Source of the DNA: Haloplanus salinarum
GTDB lineage: Archaea > Halobacteriota > Halobacteria > Halobacteriales > Haloferacaceae
DNA: 64,000 bases
Direction: 5' to 3'
Assembly (NCBI RefSeq): GCF_024498175.1
Contig: NZ_CP101823.1
Span: forward strand, 2,920,987 to 2,984,986
Shown here: in pieces, positions 62,680-64,000 of the stretch
Layout: each line of letters opens with the position of its first letter
Numbering within the stretch: the stretch's first letter is position 1
Notes under the pieces: model-generated
Databases searched by the model: none
What the model was told of the DNA's origin: nothing
Seen by the model: the letters and a program-made list of their open reading frames with translations, nothing else
Program-made: the position numbers and the translations under genes

Positions 62680-63840
62680 GTGACCGAACCACACGTCGCG
62701 GCCGCGGGGACCTCCCCGCTCGGCCGAACCGACCTCACGGGCCGGGACCTCTTCGCGGCCGCCCTCACCGAGGCGTTCGAGGGATTGCCCGACCCCGCCG
62801 ACGTCGTCGATGCCGTGTACGTCGGCAACCAGTCCGAATCCTACGAGGGACAGATCATGTACGGGACGCTCCTCGCGGAGTGGGCGGGTCTGCGTCACGT
62901 GCCCGCCGAACGCGTCGAGGGTTGTGCGGCTGCGGGCGCGATGGCGCTCCGTCACGCCGTCGAGGACGTGCGAACCGGCCGGCGGGACGCGGTGCTCGCC
63001 TGTGGCGTCGAGAAGATGACCGCCGGGGGCACCGGCGGTGCCACCACCGCGCTGGCGTCCGCGTTCGACCGCGCGCTCGAAGCGCGGTCGGGCGTCACGG
63101 CGCCGAGCCAGTACGCCCTCCTCGCCCGACGATACCTCCACGAGACCGAGGCGACCGAGCGGGACCTGGCTCGGATCGCGGTCAAGAACCACGCCAACGC
63201 GGTCGCCAACCCCCGCGCGCAGTTCCGCCGCGAGGTCGACGTCGAGACGGTCCTCGACTCCGACTACGTGGCGCCGCCGCTGAAGCTGTACGACTGTGCG
63301 CCGCTCACAGACGGTGCGGCCGCCGTCCTCGTCGCGAGCGACGACGTGGCGTCGACGCTGCCCGGCGGGACGGTCCGGGTTGCGGGCGTCGCCGCCGGCG
63401 CGAACAACATCGCCGTCGCGGAGCGGAACCTCTCCTTCGTCGAGGGAGCCCACGAGGTGACGACCCGCGCCTACGCGGACGCCGGAATCGACCCCGCGGA
63501 CGTCGACGTGGCCGAAGTCCACGACGCGTTCACGGTTTCGGAGGCGCTGCTCGCCGAGGCCGCGGGGCTGGCGCCACGCGGCCGGGGTTTCGAGAGCGCG
63601 CTCCCCCCCGCCGAGCGCTCGGCTGGCTGGACCGACACGCGTCTGAGCACGAGCGGCGGGCTCAAGGCCCGCGGCCACCCCATCGGCGCCACCGGCCTCG
63701 CCCAGGCGGTCGAAGTGTACGAACAACTCACGGGCACCGCGACGCCCGAGCGACAGGTCGACGACGCGACGACCGGCCTGCTGATCAACGAAGGCGGCGT
63801 CGCCGACGCCGTCACCGTCGCACACGTCCTCGCCACATGA
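62680..63840 (+). CDS. Thiolase family acetyl-CoA acetyltransferase (archaeal, DUF35-linked type)
   Basis: 386 aa from GTG 62680 (three codons earlier another GTG is possible). The active-site Cys is in VEGCAAAGAMALRHA. His are in VHDAFTVSE and GGLKARGHPIGATG. The family makes acetoacetyl-CoA for mevalonate and isoprenoids or breaks acyl-CoA. The ATGA overlap with a DUF35 zinc-ribbon/OB protein matches the archaeal arrangement in which the DUF35 protein bridges thiolase and HMG-CoA synthase. TAGGATTAAC near 62646-62655 is a possible TATA box. Confidence 0.9.
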   Translation: MTEPHVAAAGTSPLGRTDLTGRDLFAAALTEAFEGLPDPADVVDAVYVGNQSESYEGQIMYGTLLAEWAGLRHVPAERVEGCAAAGAMALRHAVEDVRTGRRDAVLACGVEKMTAGGTGGATTALASAFDRALEARSGVTAPSQYALLARRYLHETEATERDLARIAVKNHANAVANPRAQFRREVDVETVLDSDYVAPPLKLYDCAPLTDGAAAVLVASDDVASTLPGGTVRVAGVAAGANNIAVAERNLSFVEGAHEVTTRAYADAGIDPADVDVAEVHDAFTVSEALLAEAAGLAPRGRGFESALPPAERSAGWTDTRLSTSGGLKARGHPIGATGLAQAVEVYEQLTGTATPERQVDDATTGLLINEGGVADAVTVAHVLAT

Positions 63841-64000
63841 CCGACGACCCGTCCGATCCCACGACCCCGCCGCGCACCGCCGACGCGTTCACCGCCGACA
63901 GCCCCTTCACCCTCCCCGGGTTCTTCGCCGCGCTCGCCGAGGGCGACCTGCTCGCCGCGGTCTGTGCGGACTGCGGGACGCGTCTGCTCCCGCCGCGGCC
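63837..64000 (+). CDS. DUF35 Zn-ribbon OB-fold protein, N-terminal fragment
   Basis: The first 54 codons only. TLPGFFAALAEGDLLAAVCADCGTRLLPPR contains the start of the rubredoxin-like zinc ribbon (CxxC). The gene runs off the window. Overlap with the thiolase stop (ATGA) supports co-expression. These proteins help shuttle acyl-CoA between thiolase and HMG-CoA synthase. Confidence 0.85.
   Translation, partial: MTDDPSDPTTPPRTADAFTADSPFTLPGFFAALAEGDLLAAVCADCGTRLLPPR

Overview
The window is chromosomal DNA of a haloarchaeon (class Halobacteria). The DNA is GC-rich, the proteins are strongly acidic (Asp/Glu-rich), ornithine is made by the ArgW-carrier route, and a haloarchaeal oriC1 neighbourhood (orc1, arvABC, sec11, DP1) and PurO are present. 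Many genes have a TATA-like box about 27 nt before the start codon, which predicts leaderless mRNAs. The genus cannot be fixed from the sequence alone.

Layout. 0-5.2 kb: arginine operon argX(partial)-argC-argB-argD-argE-argF. 5.3-19.2 kb: a polyamine/GABA uptake and catabolism island. It holds a PotABCD-type ABC importer split into two divergent arms, two class III aminotransferases, an aldehyde:ferredoxin oxidoreductase, an Lrp regulator, a glutamine-synthetase-like enzyme (PuuA type), a class I glutamine amidotransferase (PuuD type) and an agmatinase-family hydrolase. A 543-bp transposase-less cassette carrying a DUF2892 gene interrupts the last intergenic region. 19.3-34.8 kb: housekeeping and assorted genes (XPD-like helicase, cytochrome P450, 2'-5' RNA ligase-like protein, TauE/SafE exporter, uvrB, two divergent rhodaneses, AI-2E-type permease, small membrane proteins). 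A four-way-junction inverted-repeat element lies at 22.2-22.5 kb.

34.8-43.1 kb: the replication-origin region. The order is a conserved hypothetical gene, a 29-aa membrane protein, an ORB-like pair, arvC-arvB-arvA, the main oriC (26-bp perfect inverted ORBs around an AT-rich core), orc1, signal peptidase sec11, and DNA polymerase D small subunit with another ORB-like site inside its coding sequence. 43.1-43.8 kb: a decayed molybdopterin oxidoreductase gene. 44-64 kb: aspartate kinase, a phosphoesterase, purO, a 7TM histidine kinase, an SsuABC-type ABC operon, a FlaD/E-like protein, tRNA-Gln(CTG), a beta-propeller lipoprotein, cbiX plus a DR2241-family protein, katG, an aminotransferase, a receiver-PAS histidine kinase, a DUF5995 protein, and a thiolase followed by a truncated DUF35-type gene.

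How the parts work together. The first 5 kb make arginine. The next 14 kb would import putrescine, spermidine or related amines, move their amino groups to keto acids, oxidise the aldehydes through ferredoxin and release glutamate or GABA, probably under the local Lrp protein. The origin region combines the initiator, its binding sites, a replicative polymerase subunit and the Arv GTPase system. The most unusual items are the cassette inserted into a palindromic intergenic repeat that has an empty copy elsewhere in the window, the four-way-junction element, and the extra ORB-like sites around the origin.
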